NCBI RefSeq assembly: GCF_050859505.1
Contig: NZ_CP193934.1
Location: 3,286,001 to 3,350,000 of the forward strand
DNA length: 64,000 bases
Reading direction: 5' to 3'
From: Marinirhabdus sp050859505
GTDB taxonomy: Bacteria > Bacteroidota > Bacteroidia > Flavobacteriales > Flavobacteriaceae
The notes beneath the pieces were generated by a model. The model did no database searches, was not told the DNA's origin, and saw only the letters and a list, made by a program, of their open reading frames with translations. The translations under genes were made by a program, and so were the position numbers. Below, piece by piece: positions 1-7,812 of this stretch; position 1 is the stretch's first letter, and each line of letters starts with the position of its first letter.

Positions 1-519
1 AACCCTATTTCTGTTTTTCAGCAAATATTCAAGCAATCTAAATTCGGTAGAAGTTAATTTTATTTCTATGTCTGCCCTTTTTACAATCTTTGCGTCCATA
101 TCCAAATCTAAGTCATCGATTGTTAAGATATGATTGCTATTTCCAATGACATTTTTTTTTCTGGTTCTTGCGCGAATTCTCGCCAAGAGCTCTTTAAATT
201 TAAATGGTTTTATTAAATAATCATCTGCTCCAGAATCCAACCCTTTTACAACATTTTCGGTCGTACCCAACGCAGTAAGCATGATAATTGGAAGACTTTC
301 ATACCCAATCTGTCTTATGGTTTTTGCAACTTCAAGACCGTCTATACCTGGTAAAATGATATCCAAAACCACTAAATCGATTTCCTTCTGCTTCAGTAAT
401 TCTAATCCAGCGACACCATCATAAGCCACAAAGACCGTATAGCCAGATTCTTTAAGACCTTGGCTTATAAACGCCGCAACATTGGGCTCATCTTCTATGA
501 CTAATATTTTCTTTGCGAT
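1..519 (-). CDS. OmpR/PhoB-type response regulator, C-terminus cut by window edge
   Basis: This is a two-component response regulator: a receiver domain (about residues 1-115) followed by the beginning of a winged-helix DNA-binding domain (EFRLLEYLLKNR near the window edge). Receiver residues are all visible: acidic pair E9/D10, phospho-acceptor D53 (in VVLDIILPG), T82 and K104 (LIKPF). No ATG, GTG or TTG exists in frame between the upstream stop and the conserved KKILVIEDEP, so the only plausible start is an ATC at 517-519, giving I/M-AKKILVIEDEP. A TAnnTTTG element at 549-556 on the same strand places transcription initiation just upstream, which supports a start here. The partner kinase would lie outside the window to the left. 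Confidence 0.85.
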   Translation of the reverse strand, partial: MAKKILVIEDEPNVAAFISQGLKESGYTVFVAYDGVAGLELLKQKEIDLVVLDIILPGIDGLEVAKTIRQIGYESLPIIMLTALGTTENVVKGLDSGADDYLIKPFKFKELLARIRARTRKKNVIGNSNHILTIDDLDLDMDAKIVKRADIEIKLTSTEFRLLEYLLKNRNRV

Positions 520-848
520 TGCTTTATATTTAAGGTATTAACCTAGTACAAAGATATATTTTTGTAACCACTGAATTTAATGCGAGCATTAGAATTCTAT
601 TAGAATTAATAAAAAACAGAATGTAATCTTGGCAAAAACCTGTGGAAAATCCAATATTTAAGCTATTAATATTTATTGCCTCCAAAGCCAACGCAGGGCC
701 AAAACAAATAGGAATTGATTAGAGATTGGAAAAGTGAAGTATTAGTAGGGAAATTTAAAACGAATAGATTACTGAAAAACATACATAACATCGCATCCGT
801 ATATAATTTATGATTAAATTTAACCAAGAAAAATTAAAAGATACTAGT
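520..848. other. Non-coding stretch between response regulator and small Lys-rich gene
   Basis: Apart from the response-regulator promoter at 549-556, nothing convincing is visible. It is AT-rich, has no long reading frame on either strand that looks coding, and shows no strong hairpin. Confidence 0.5.
549..556 (-). promoter_or_regulatory. -7 element (TATCTTTG) for the response regulator
   Basis: The minus strand reads TATCTTTG, an exact match to the Bacteroidota TAnnTTTG -7 consensus, 29 nt upstream of the proposed ATC start. No clear TTG -33 element was seen. Confidence 0.55.
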
Positions 849-947
849 ATGGCAAAAAGTAAAGATGCAAAGAAAAATATTAAAAAAGAACCTGCTAAAA
901 CCCCTAAAGAAAAAAAAGAAGAAAAGAGAATTAAGAAATCTAAATAA
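849..947 (+). CDS. Small lysine-rich protein (32 aa)
   Basis: A 32-codon frame starts MAKSKDAKKN and ends KRIKKSK. About half of its residues are Lys, the rest mostly Glu, Ala and Pro, so it is very basic and probably disordered. Similar tiny Lys-rich frames occur in Flavobacteriia (general knowledge, not searched). Function is unknown; nucleic-acid or ribosome association would fit the charge but is inference. The composition bias, ATG start and clean stop favour a real gene, but so short a frame could be chance in A-rich DNA. Confidence 0.45.
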   Translation: MAKSKDAKKNIKKEPAKTPKEKKEEKRIKKSK

Positions 948-1049
948 GATCTCTTTTTCTGAAATGATGAAAACATTGAAGAGAATGGAACCAAAAAATA
1001 AATTGGTTTATGTGTCTGAAGTGGTTTTTTTACTCTGAAAAAAAATCTT

Positions 1050-1096
1050 AAAATGTAAAATAGCCTTTGCCTGAAAAAGTTCTGGCAAAGGCTATT
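1050..1096 (-). terminator. Intrinsic terminator after the FKBP gene
   Basis: Perfect 13-bp inverted repeat AATAGCCTTTGCC (1059-1071) / GGCAAAGGCTATT (1084-1096) with a 12-nt loop. On the minus strand it is followed by a T-rich tract, and it lies 29 bp beyond the stop codon of the isomerase gene. Confidence 0.85.
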
Positions 1097-1124
1097 AGAT
1101 ACTTTAAAAAATAAGAAACGTATT

Positions 1125-1571
1125 TTAATTGGTAACTTCTGTCTCTTTAATTGCTACCACTTCAAGATCAAAAATGAGATCTTTACCTGCTAAAGGGTGA
1201 TTGCCGTCTATAACAATGCTTTCTTCTTTAACTTCAATTACAACCAAATTAATTTCTCGTCCATCTGGAGATTTGGAAACTAAGCCCATCCCAACTTCGG
1301 GTGTAATATCCTGAGGCAGTTCAGTTTTATTCACTTCTTGCTTCAAATCGTCATTAACATCTCCATACGCTTCCTCTTTAGCAATGGTGATGGTCTTTTT
1401 TTCATTCAATTTCATGTCAATTAATCCTTTCTCAAAACCTGGTATTAATTGTCCTTGTCCTAAAGCAAATTCTATCGGTTCTTTTCCTTCAGAACTGTCA
1501 AAAACCTGACCGTCTGTTAATCTACCTGTGTAATTTACTTTTACCGTGTTGTTCTCTTTTACTTGATTCAT
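1125..1571 (-). CDS. FKBP-type peptidyl-prolyl cis-trans isomerase, SlyD-like
   Basis: This cytoplasmic isomerase of 148 residues catalyses cis-trans isomerisation of X-Pro bonds and acts as a folding helper. The N-terminal FKBP strand pattern (VKVNYTGRLTDGQVFDSS), the central LIPGFEKGLIDM motif and an inserted flap region (about residues 68-120) followed by HPLAGKDLIFDLEVV are the SlyD arrangement. It lacks the His/Cys-rich metal-binding tail of E. coli SlyD, which is common in this family. It is monocistronic, with a strong hairpin terminator downstream and a long empty region upstream. Family assignment is firm; calling it slyD would be less so. Confidence 0.9.
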   Translation of the reverse strand: MNQVKENNTVKVNYTGRLTDGQVFDSSEGKEPIEFALGQGQLIPGFEKGLIDMKLNEKKTITIAKEEAYGDVNDDLKQEVNKTELPQDITPEVGMGLVSKSPDGREINLVVIEVKEESIVIDGNHPLAGKDLIFDLEVVAIKETEVTN

Positions 1572-2197
1572 TCTATATTTTTAATTATAAAATATTTTTT
1601 GCATAACTCTTACGCTTCAAACATTTTAGTTTAAACTTATATTATTAGTAGCGCCAAAATCAAGCCGAAAAAAATACGACTCTAAAATGAAAATTACGAT
1701 TCTATAAATAAGTACACGCAAAGTATAAAAAATGCACTGTATAGCTTCGATAACAGTAAATCAGAAGTTTAGAACCGCAATGGGGATAGTATCATAAAAA
1801 ACGGGAATCGGTAAGTATGTCAGTGCAACCAAATATTCACAACATAATTGAGTCAACCTTGTAATTTAATGCTCCGGTAAGCTTACTCAAGTTGGAAAGT
1901 CTACACTCACAAATAACCCCGATTTAAAAAGATATACGTTATACCAAGCCCGCTTATTGAACCCAGACTTATTAAAACCTACACTTTGTCACCGACAAAG
2001 TGTCTGCTACCAAAGATTTGATACTATAAAAATTCATCATTCAACAACAAATTGGGTGCTACTCTTTCAATATCACAAAGATTTACACAAGTAATTTAGG
2101 ATATCTTAATTCTTCAAATTAAAATAGTATTTAGGCACTTCCGTATGATCCTTGCACCTACTAACCCAATAAATATTGATAATCAACATTTTAAAAT
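1572..2197. other. 626-bp non-coding region between FKBP gene and proC
   Basis: No plausible gene was found on either strand. It holds a 13-nt direct repeat with exactly 20-bp period (1675-1687 and 1695-1707) about 100 bp upstream of the FKBP gene, and an isolated perfect hairpin (1981-2003). The rest is featureless to me and may be degraded sequence. Confidence 0.5.
1981..2003. repeat. Perfect 10-bp hairpin in empty region
   Basis: ACACTTTGTC (1981-1990) and GACAAAGTGT (1994-2003) form a perfect stem with a 3-nt loop. There is no T-tract on either side and no adjacent gene end, so it is not a normal terminator. Confidence 0.6.
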
Positions 2198-3001
2198 ATG
2201 AAAGTATTAGTAATTGGAGCAGGAAATATGGGGTTGACCTATGCTGAAGGGATGGCAAGTTCGGCCATGTTATCCAAACGTAAATTAAGAATTTTTGACA
2301 CAGACCCTAAAAAGATCGAAACCCTCCGCAAAGACGGAAGATTTGATGTTTACAGTAGTCTGGAGGATTGTTTGCCAAAATCTGATATGGTATTTATTGC
2401 TGTTAAGCCGTATCATAGTGACGCTCTTTTTGAACACATGAAACCCTATCTAAACGATGAGCAACTTTTTGTATCACTCATGGCAGGTGTAACGATAGAA
2501 ACCATTCAACAAGGGCTCAAAATAAAAAAAGTCATTCGAACGATGCCAAACTTACCAGCTCAAGTTGGTAAAGGGGTAACATCCTACACCGAATCTAAGG
2601 AAGTTTCTAAAATAGAACTTATCATGGTACGGAACTTATTGGATACCACGGGAACTTCTATTCATGTAGGAACCGAAACGTTTATCGATGCTTCTACTGG
2701 AATTTCTGGAAGTGGTCCCGCCTATGTATTTTATTTTATGCAATCTATGCTGGAAGCAGCTCTTAAAATGGGATTTTCGGAGTACGATTCTAAAGTTTTG
2801 GTAAGCAGCACATTTGAAGGTGCTATTGAGTTATTTACACAAAACAGTTTCTCTCCAAAATCCTGGATTGAAAAAGTAGCATCCAAAGGCGGAACAACAC
2901 AGGCCGCGATAGACTCTATGGAAGATAATAATATTAAAGAGCTTATTAAAGATGCTGCCTATGCAGCATTTGATAGAGCTGTAGAACTTGGAAAAAAATA
3001 A
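2198..3001 (+). CDS. proC: Pyrroline-5-carboxylate reductase
   Basis: Catalyses the last step of proline synthesis, NAD(P)H-dependent reduction of 1-pyrroline-5-carboxylate. The 267-residue length is usual. The Rossmann motif GAGNMG is at residues 7-12 and the family signature GSGPAYVFYFMQSMLEAA lies about residues 170-190 in the dimerisation domain. It is the first gene of a three-gene proline operon; its stop codon is one base before the ATG of proB, suggesting translational coupling. A long non-coding region upstream would hold the promoter, but I see no exact TAnnTTTG close to the start. Confidence 0.97.
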   Translation: MKVLVIGAGNMGLTYAEGMASSAMLSKRKLRIFDTDPKKIETLRKDGRFDVYSSLEDCLPKSDMVFIAVKPYHSDALFEHMKPYLNDEQLFVSLMAGVTIETIQQGLKIKKVIRTMPNLPAQVGKGVTSYTESKEVSKIELIMVRNLLDTTGTSIHVGTETFIDASTGISGSGPAYVFYFMQSMLEAALKMGFSEYDSKVLVSSTFEGAIELFTQNSFSPKSWIEKVASKGGTTQAAIDSMEDNNIKELIKDAAYAAFDRAVELGKK

Positions 3002-3002
3002 T

Positions 3003-3773
3003 ATGGAACCAAAACGAATCGTAGTAAAAGTTGGCACCAACGTATTAACAAATAAAAACAATAGAATCTTAGGGCCCATACTTAGAGAACTCGTGCGGCA
3101 AATCGCTGTTTTATATGAGCGAAATATTCAGGTGATCCTGGTATCTTCTGGATCTGCTATTGCAGGAATGGAAGTACTTGGAAATACTAATATTAAAGAT
3201 TCTTCCATTAGACGGCAGGTCTATTCGTCAGTTGGTCAACCCAGAATGATGCGACATTATTATAGCATTTTTGATGACCACGGAATGCGTTGTGCACAGG
3301 TATTGGCAACCAAACGTGATTTTGATCCAGGAAAGCATCGGGAAAATATGATTAATTGTTATGAAGGCTTATTGTCTGAAGGCGTTATTCCTATAGCTAA
3401 CGAAGATGATGCAGTTTCATTAACTATGTCTATGTTTTCAGATAATGATGAGTTGGCGAGTTTAGTTGCAGAATTATTGGATGCAGATCGTTTAATTATA
3501 TTATCTGACACCGATGGATTATACACAGGACATCCAGATGATAGTAATTCCAGAAAATTGAGCAAAGTAACTGTGGAGCAAAATGTTGAACAATATGTTA
3601 AGACTTCTACTAAAAAAGAAGGTGAAGGTCGCGGAGGCATGGAATCCAAATTAAAAATTGCCAAGCACACAGCAAAAAAAAATATACCAACGTACATCGC
3701 TAACGGAAAACGCGAGAATATAATTGTTGATATAATTGACAATAAAGAAGTTGGAACAAAATTTACTCTTTAA
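3003..3773 (+). CDS. proB: Glutamate 5-kinase (without PUA domain)
   Basis: Phosphorylates glutamate to gamma-glutamyl phosphate, the first committed step of proline synthesis. The amino-acid kinase fold is visible from RIVVKVGTNVLT at the N-terminus through VSSGSAIAGM and the NEDDAVS and SDTDGLY motifs. At 256 residues it lacks the C-terminal PUA domain of the E. coli enzyme, as in many Bacteroidota. An upstream in-frame TTG at 2988 would overlap proC; the ATG at 3003, one base after the proC stop, is preferred because the conserved domain begins immediately after it. Confidence 0.95.
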   Translation: MEPKRIVVKVGTNVLTNKNNRILGPILRELVRQIAVLYERNIQVILVSSGSAIAGMEVLGNTNIKDSSIRRQVYSSVGQPRMMRHYYSIFDDHGMRCAQVLATKRDFDPGKHRENMINCYEGLLSEGVIPIANEDDAVSLTMSMFSDNDELASLVAELLDADRLIILSDTDGLYTGHPDDSNSRKLSKVTVEQNVEQYVKTSTKKEGEGRGGMESKLKIAKHTAKKNIPTYIANGKRENIIVDIIDNKEVGTKFTL

Positions 3774-3786
3774 AAATTTATAAAAT

Positions 3787-4986
3787 ATGAAATTATTAAG
3801 TTCGAAAATAAAAAATAAAGTACTCAATTCAATGATTAAGATTATTGATAGAGACCGGAAAAATATTTTAGAAGCTAATAAAAAAGATTTAGAGGCTTTT
3901 AATAAAGAAGATCAAGCTCTGTATGATAGACTTGTGGTAGATAATGCTAAAATCAACGATATGATTAGAGCTATCCATGAAGTAAAAGCACAAAATGATC
4001 CAGTAGGACAAGAAATATCTGATTTGACTTTAGATACCGGTTTACGAATTACCAATAAAACTGCGCCCTTCGGAACCATACTAATTATTTATGAATCACG
4101 ACCAGATGTAACCATAGAAGCTGCTGTTTTAGCATTTAAAGCAAATAATAAAATTTTATTGAAAGGTGGTAAAGAAGCTTTACATAGCAACCGTATCCTT
4201 GAAAAATGCTGGCACGAAGCGCTTGAGGAAAATGGGCTTTCAAAAGAATGGATCAAACTTCTCCATTTAAAACGTGAAGAAACTCAAGAATTCCTAAAAA
4301 ACCCACCAGAAAAGCTGGATTTAATTGTACCCAGAGGAGGCGAACGCTTACTAAATTTTGTAAAAGCGAATGCAACTTGTGCTGTATTAATAAGTGGGCG
4401 TGGCAATAATTTTTTATATGTAGCTAAAGATGCCGATTGGTTAAAAACAGTAAAAGTAATCGTGAATGCAAAAACCGATAAAATTTCAGGGTGTAATGCA
4501 TTAGACAAAGTTTTAATAGACAAGAATATTCCTAATTATAAAAGCAAGCTTCAGGAACTTCACATAATACTTAGTAAGTTGAAAGTGGAACTGGTGGTAG
4601 ATAAAAATGTAGGAGAAATACTTTCCGAAGAAAATATAATTCCAAATCAGGATATATGGTACGAAGAGTTTTTGGCAATGAAACTATTAATTGCTCAGGT
4701 AGATAATGCCGACAACGCCATAGACAGTATTAATAAATATTCTGGAGGACATTCAGCATCCATACTAACAGAGGACAAAAAATTAGCAAAAAAATTCATG
4801 GAACAAGTGGATAGTGCTGCAGTATATCATAATGCTTCAACAAGATTCACAGATGGCGGTCAAATGGGCGTTGGTGCAGAACTGGCCATTAGCACAGATA
4901 AACTACACCACAGAGGTCCATTAGGATTAAAACAATTGGTTACAAACAAATATTACATATTTGGTGACGGCCACGTTAGGGTTTAA
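3787..4986 (+). CDS. proA: Glutamate-5-semialdehyde dehydrogenase
   Basis: Reduces gamma-glutamyl phosphate to glutamate-5-semialdehyde with NADPH; the product cyclises to the substrate of ProC. The 399-residue protein shows the aldehyde-dehydrogenase superfamily layout: IIYESRPDVT (about residues 99-108), KGGKEALHSN, VPRGGERLL, the catalytic Cys in KISGCNALDK (about residue 236), and the C-terminal GHSASILTED and ASTRFTDGGQMGVGAE motifs. It follows proB by 13 bp and completes the proCBA operon, so the whole pathway from glutamate is encoded here. Confidence 0.96.
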   Translation: MKLLSSKIKNKVLNSMIKIIDRDRKNILEANKKDLEAFNKEDQALYDRLVVDNAKINDMIRAIHEVKAQNDPVGQEISDLTLDTGLRITNKTAPFGTILIIYESRPDVTIEAAVLAFKANNKILLKGGKEALHSNRILEKCWHEALEENGLSKEWIKLLHLKREETQEFLKNPPEKLDLIVPRGGERLLNFVKANATCAVLISGRGNNFLYVAKDADWLKTVKVIVNAKTDKISGCNALDKVLIDKNIPNYKSKLQELHIILSKLKVELVVDKNVGEILSEENIIPNQDIWYEEFLAMKLLIAQVDNADNAIDSINKYSGGHSASILTEDKKLAKKFMEQVDSAAVYHNASTRFTDGGQMGVGAELAISTDKLHHRGPLGLKQLVTNKYYIFGDGHVRV

Positions 4987-5357
4987 ATTTTTCAATACGA
5001 CCCTTACTTTTTCGCTCCATAACGTTGGCTAAGTAGACCTCACTAGAAGTACGTTTGGCATAAAAAAAGTATCTTACTACACCTCTATTCCTGTTGGATA
5101 CTTTCTAAACTAGTTCTATGTTATATTGAATTTATTTTCCGTTTCAGTAGTATTTTTTATTGCATTTCTAGAAAGCATTTCAGTAAATAGGTAAGCTTTA
5201 TTTGGAATTAAATAGTAGTTCCACACACTAATTCCTACTGCTGCTTTACTACTGAAACGAGAAAAGTAATTCTAAATACACCGAAAACAGCCTAATAATA
5301 TGCGCTTGTAAATCAATTCTTTTACATTAAAATTTATTAATTTAACCGATATTTGTA
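4987..5357. other. 371-bp non-coding region with nested inverted repeats
   Basis: No gene was found between proA and the hybrid kinase. It contains an 8-bp stem AAAGTATC (5066-5073) / GATACTTT (5097-5104) that may act as a weak terminator for proA, then the nested inverted-repeat block at 5140-5259 listed separately, and the left half of an operator-like inverted repeat at 5344-5370. Confidence 0.6.
5140..5259. repeat. Inverted-repeat block with 13-bp perfect ends and internal stems
   Basis: CGTTTCAGTAGTA (5140-5152) is exactly complementary to TACTACTGAAACG (5247-5259). Inside are a small palindrome around TTTCTAGAAA (5160-5176) and a 7-bp stem GGAATTA (5204-5210) / TAATTCC (5229-5235). The 120-bp size, terminal inverted repeats and lack of coding capacity resemble a MITE or a structured leader. 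Flanking target duplications were not obvious. Confidence 0.55.
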
Positions 5358-5370
5358 ATGCGTATCGGTT
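5344..5370. promoter_or_regulatory. 8-bp inverted repeat spanning the kinase start region
   Basis: AACCGATA (5344-5351) and TATCGGTT (5363-5370) form a perfect inverted repeat with 11-nt spacing that encloses the first ATG (5358) of the hybrid kinase. It could be an operator or an mRNA hairpin. It favours the ATG at 5373 as the real start. Confidence 0.45.
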
Positions 5371-7601
5371 TTATGAGAATATCCTCAGTTTTCATTTTTA
5401 TTTTTCTACAAGTTAGCAGTATATACGCTCAAGAAAGGCCTATTAAACGTCCCATTTCTTCAAATGCTACACTTTCTGAAATCAAAGTTCATATTGATTC
5501 AATTAAAAAATCAATTACGGGGTATTACTACAAGGAAGATTATAGCTCAGCCATTCTTAAAGCAACCGAGATTTTAAGAATTGCAGAAGAAAATAAGCTT
5601 TCATTAGAAGTTGCAGAGATTCGTAGTTATCTCGCAAATTCCTATCTGCATTTAAATGATTCAGTAAAATCTCTTGAATACGCCCGTAAAAATATAAGGT
5701 TAGCAGAAAAGCTAAATAATACTAACGTACTGGTAAGTTCACAAATTGATATAGGAAATATTTATCTAGCTTTTGGCGAGCTAGACAAAGCTATTGAATC
5801 TTTTAAAATGGTTATTCCTCTTGCAGAAGAAATTAACGATACGCGCCGCCTTTTCATCTTAAATTATAATATTACTGAAATATATTTAGAGTACCTAAAA
5901 GATCCTAAAGGTGCAAAACCATACCTGGATGCTGCCGATACCTATGTATCTACAGATTTTAAGATTGGACTTGCGGGTTTAACTTTGTTTAAAGCTCATT
6001 ATGCGTTTCAGGATAAAGCGTATGACACAGCTTTAATGTATTACAAACAGACTATTGATATAGCCAAAGAAGCTAATTATATAGAGGTATTAAAAAAGGG
6101 ATACACTGGATATATTAATTGCCTTGCGAAAAAGGGCGATTATAAAATGGTATATGAGATTGGGAAGATTGAGGATAGTCTTCAACAAGCCCGTAGTGCT
6201 GAAGAAATAAGAAAATCTGCAAAGATTCTCACAGCCAATCTCAAGAACGCTAAAATTCAGGAAGAACTCGAAAACAGAGAGCTAAGAAACGAATTAGTAC
6301 TTGAAAGAGCAGCAACAGAAAGAAAATTTCTGTACATAAGTATTGTTGTTTCCCTATTGCTTTTAAGCCTTTTGGTGTATTTACTTCTCGTTATTAAAAA
6401 TAGAAGAAAGCTTACAGTAAAACTGAAAAAAAAGAACCAAGAATATTTGGAAGCTAAGCTGGAATCAGAAAAACTTGCTAAGGCTAAGTCTCGTTTTTTA
6501 TCTACCATGAGTCACGAGCTACGTACGCCACTTTATGGTATTATTGGGTTAAGCACTATACTTAATAATGATACAAACCTAAAATCTCATAAAACAGAAT
6601 TACAATCATTAAAATTTTCAGCAGATTATTTATTAAACCTTGTAAATGATGTATTAACCTTAAATAAAATGGATTCTGGTGTAGAAAATAAAGTAGAAGC
6701 GAAACGTTTTCTTCTTAAAGATTTTCTTCATAATCTTAAAGAATCGTTAGAATATATTACAGGTCAGACAAACAATGACCTTCTTATATCTCTGGATCCT
6801 ATGATTCCAGATTGGATACGAGGAGATCAAACCAAACTATCGCAAGTCCTCATTAATTTGTTAGGTAACGCATTAAAATTCACAGAAAATGGCCTTGTTC
6901 GGCTTGTAGTTAGTTTAGTACAAAAAACAGAAGATGATGTAATACTAAAATTTGAAGTAATAGATACTGGTAAAGGGATTCCTGAGAGTGACCAGAAGAA
7001 AATTTTTGAAGAATTTGGACAACTTGACGATCAAAAATATTTTCATGGATCTGGTTTAGGCCTAACTATTGTACAAAAATTACTGGTAGATATGGGTTCA
7101 AACATTCAGCTGAAAAGCGTTGTAAATGAAGGCTCAAACTTCTTTTTTGAATTAACTTTCGGTATGTCTACTAAGGATACTTCTGATAAAGAAATTCCTG
7201 ATGAAGCATCACTGAAATTACTTCGAGGAAAGAAATTATTAGTGGTTGATGATAATACTATTAATTTATTGGTGACTAAAAAAACATTGGAAACCCATAA
7301 AATTATTGTAGACGTAGCTATGAATGGTCCAGAGAGTATAGACAAAATCAAGCAAACTACGTATGACTTAGTGCTAATGGACGTTAATATGCCCGGAATG
7401 GATGGCATAGAAGCTACAAAAAGAATACGCGCACTTAACAAATCTGTTGTGATTATTGCTCTTACGGCGGTAACCCAAAATGAACAGGAAGATCGTTTTA
7501 AAAATGTACAATTTGATGATACCATAGTAAAACCGTATAAAATCAATGAATTTTTAAAAATACTTGCCACCAATCTCATTCAGAAAAAGGAAGATGTATA
7601 A
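5358..7601 (+). CDS. TPR-containing hybrid sensor histidine kinase/response regulator
   Basis: Membrane signalling kinase of 747 residues. Order: signal peptide ending SIYAQ (about 1-24), periplasmic TPR-type helical repeats (about 50-290), a coiled segment, one transmembrane helix (about 325-346), HisKA with phospho-accepting His in MSHELRTP (H386), HATPase with N-box (LINLLGNALKF), G1 (DTGKGIP) and G2 (GSGLGL), then a receiver domain with acceptor D675 in LMDVNMPGMDG and the conserved lysine in VKPYKI. There is no C-terminal DNA-binding domain, so output must pass to another protein not encoded nearby. An alternative ATG at 5373 gives a cleaner signal peptide (MRISSVFIFIF) and lies just beyond an inverted repeat that covers the first ATG. 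Confidence 0.92.
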   Translation: MRIGFMRISSVFIFIFLQVSSIYAQERPIKRPISSNATLSEIKVHIDSIKKSITGYYYKEDYSSAILKATEILRIAEENKLSLEVAEIRSYLANSYLHLNDSVKSLEYARKNIRLAEKLNNTNVLVSSQIDIGNIYLAFGELDKAIESFKMVIPLAEEINDTRRLFILNYNITEIYLEYLKDPKGAKPYLDAADTYVSTDFKIGLAGLTLFKAHYAFQDKAYDTALMYYKQTIDIAKEANYIEVLKKGYTGYINCLAKKGDYKMVYEIGKIEDSLQQARSAEEIRKSAKILTANLKNAKIQEELENRELRNELVLERAATERKFLYISIVVSLLLLSLLVYLLLVIKNRRKLTVKLKKKNQEYLEAKLESEKLAKAKSRFLSTMSHELRTPLYGIIGLSTILNNDTNLKSHKTELQSLKFSADYLLNLVNDVLTLNKMDSGVENKVEAKRFLLKDFLHNLKESLEYITGQTNNDLLISLDPMIPDWIRGDQTKLSQVLINLLGNALKFTENGLVRLVVSLVQKTEDDVILKFEVIDTGKGIPESDQKKIFEEFGQLDDQKYFHGSGLGLTIVQKLLVDMGSNIQLKSVVNEGSNFFFELTFGMSTKDTSDKEIPDEASLKLLRGKKLLVVDDNTINLLVTKKTLETHKIIVDVAMNGPESIDKIKQTTYDLVLMDVNMPGMDGIEATKRIRALNKSVVIIALTAVTQNEQEDRFKNVQFDDTIVKPYKINEFLKILATNLIQKKEDV

Positions 7602-7797
7602 CCCCTATTTTTAAAATATCAATTGGTTGTAAATTTTGCAGATTCTTCCATATATACCAAGCGGCATGATATTACAGTTTAAAAGAATAGAGACACAAAA
7701 TAAGAGAGCCTATGTACGCTAACCAGGCAGCAAATTAAATTTTCAGAAATACACGCATCCCCTTTAGTTTCCACAATAATTCCCACCCAAGAATCTG

Positions 7798-7805
7798 TAT
7801 CTTTG
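7798..7805 (+). promoter_or_regulatory. -7 element (TATCTTTG) for uvrB
   Basis: Exact TAnnTTTG match ending 7 nt before the uvrB ATG, which predicts a transcript with almost no 5' leader. No TTG was seen at the expected -33 distance. Confidence 0.55.
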
Positions 7806-7812
7806 CACAGCT

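Noticed and set aside
755..994. Minus-strand hydrophobic 79-residue frame near the left end
   Set aside because: It is antisense to the Lys-rich small gene; its Phe/Leu/Ser composition is what the complement of AAA/AAG codons would give.
2988..3002. TTG start for proB overlapping proC
   Set aside because: The ATG at 3003 is directly before the conserved kinase domain and gives the usual length.
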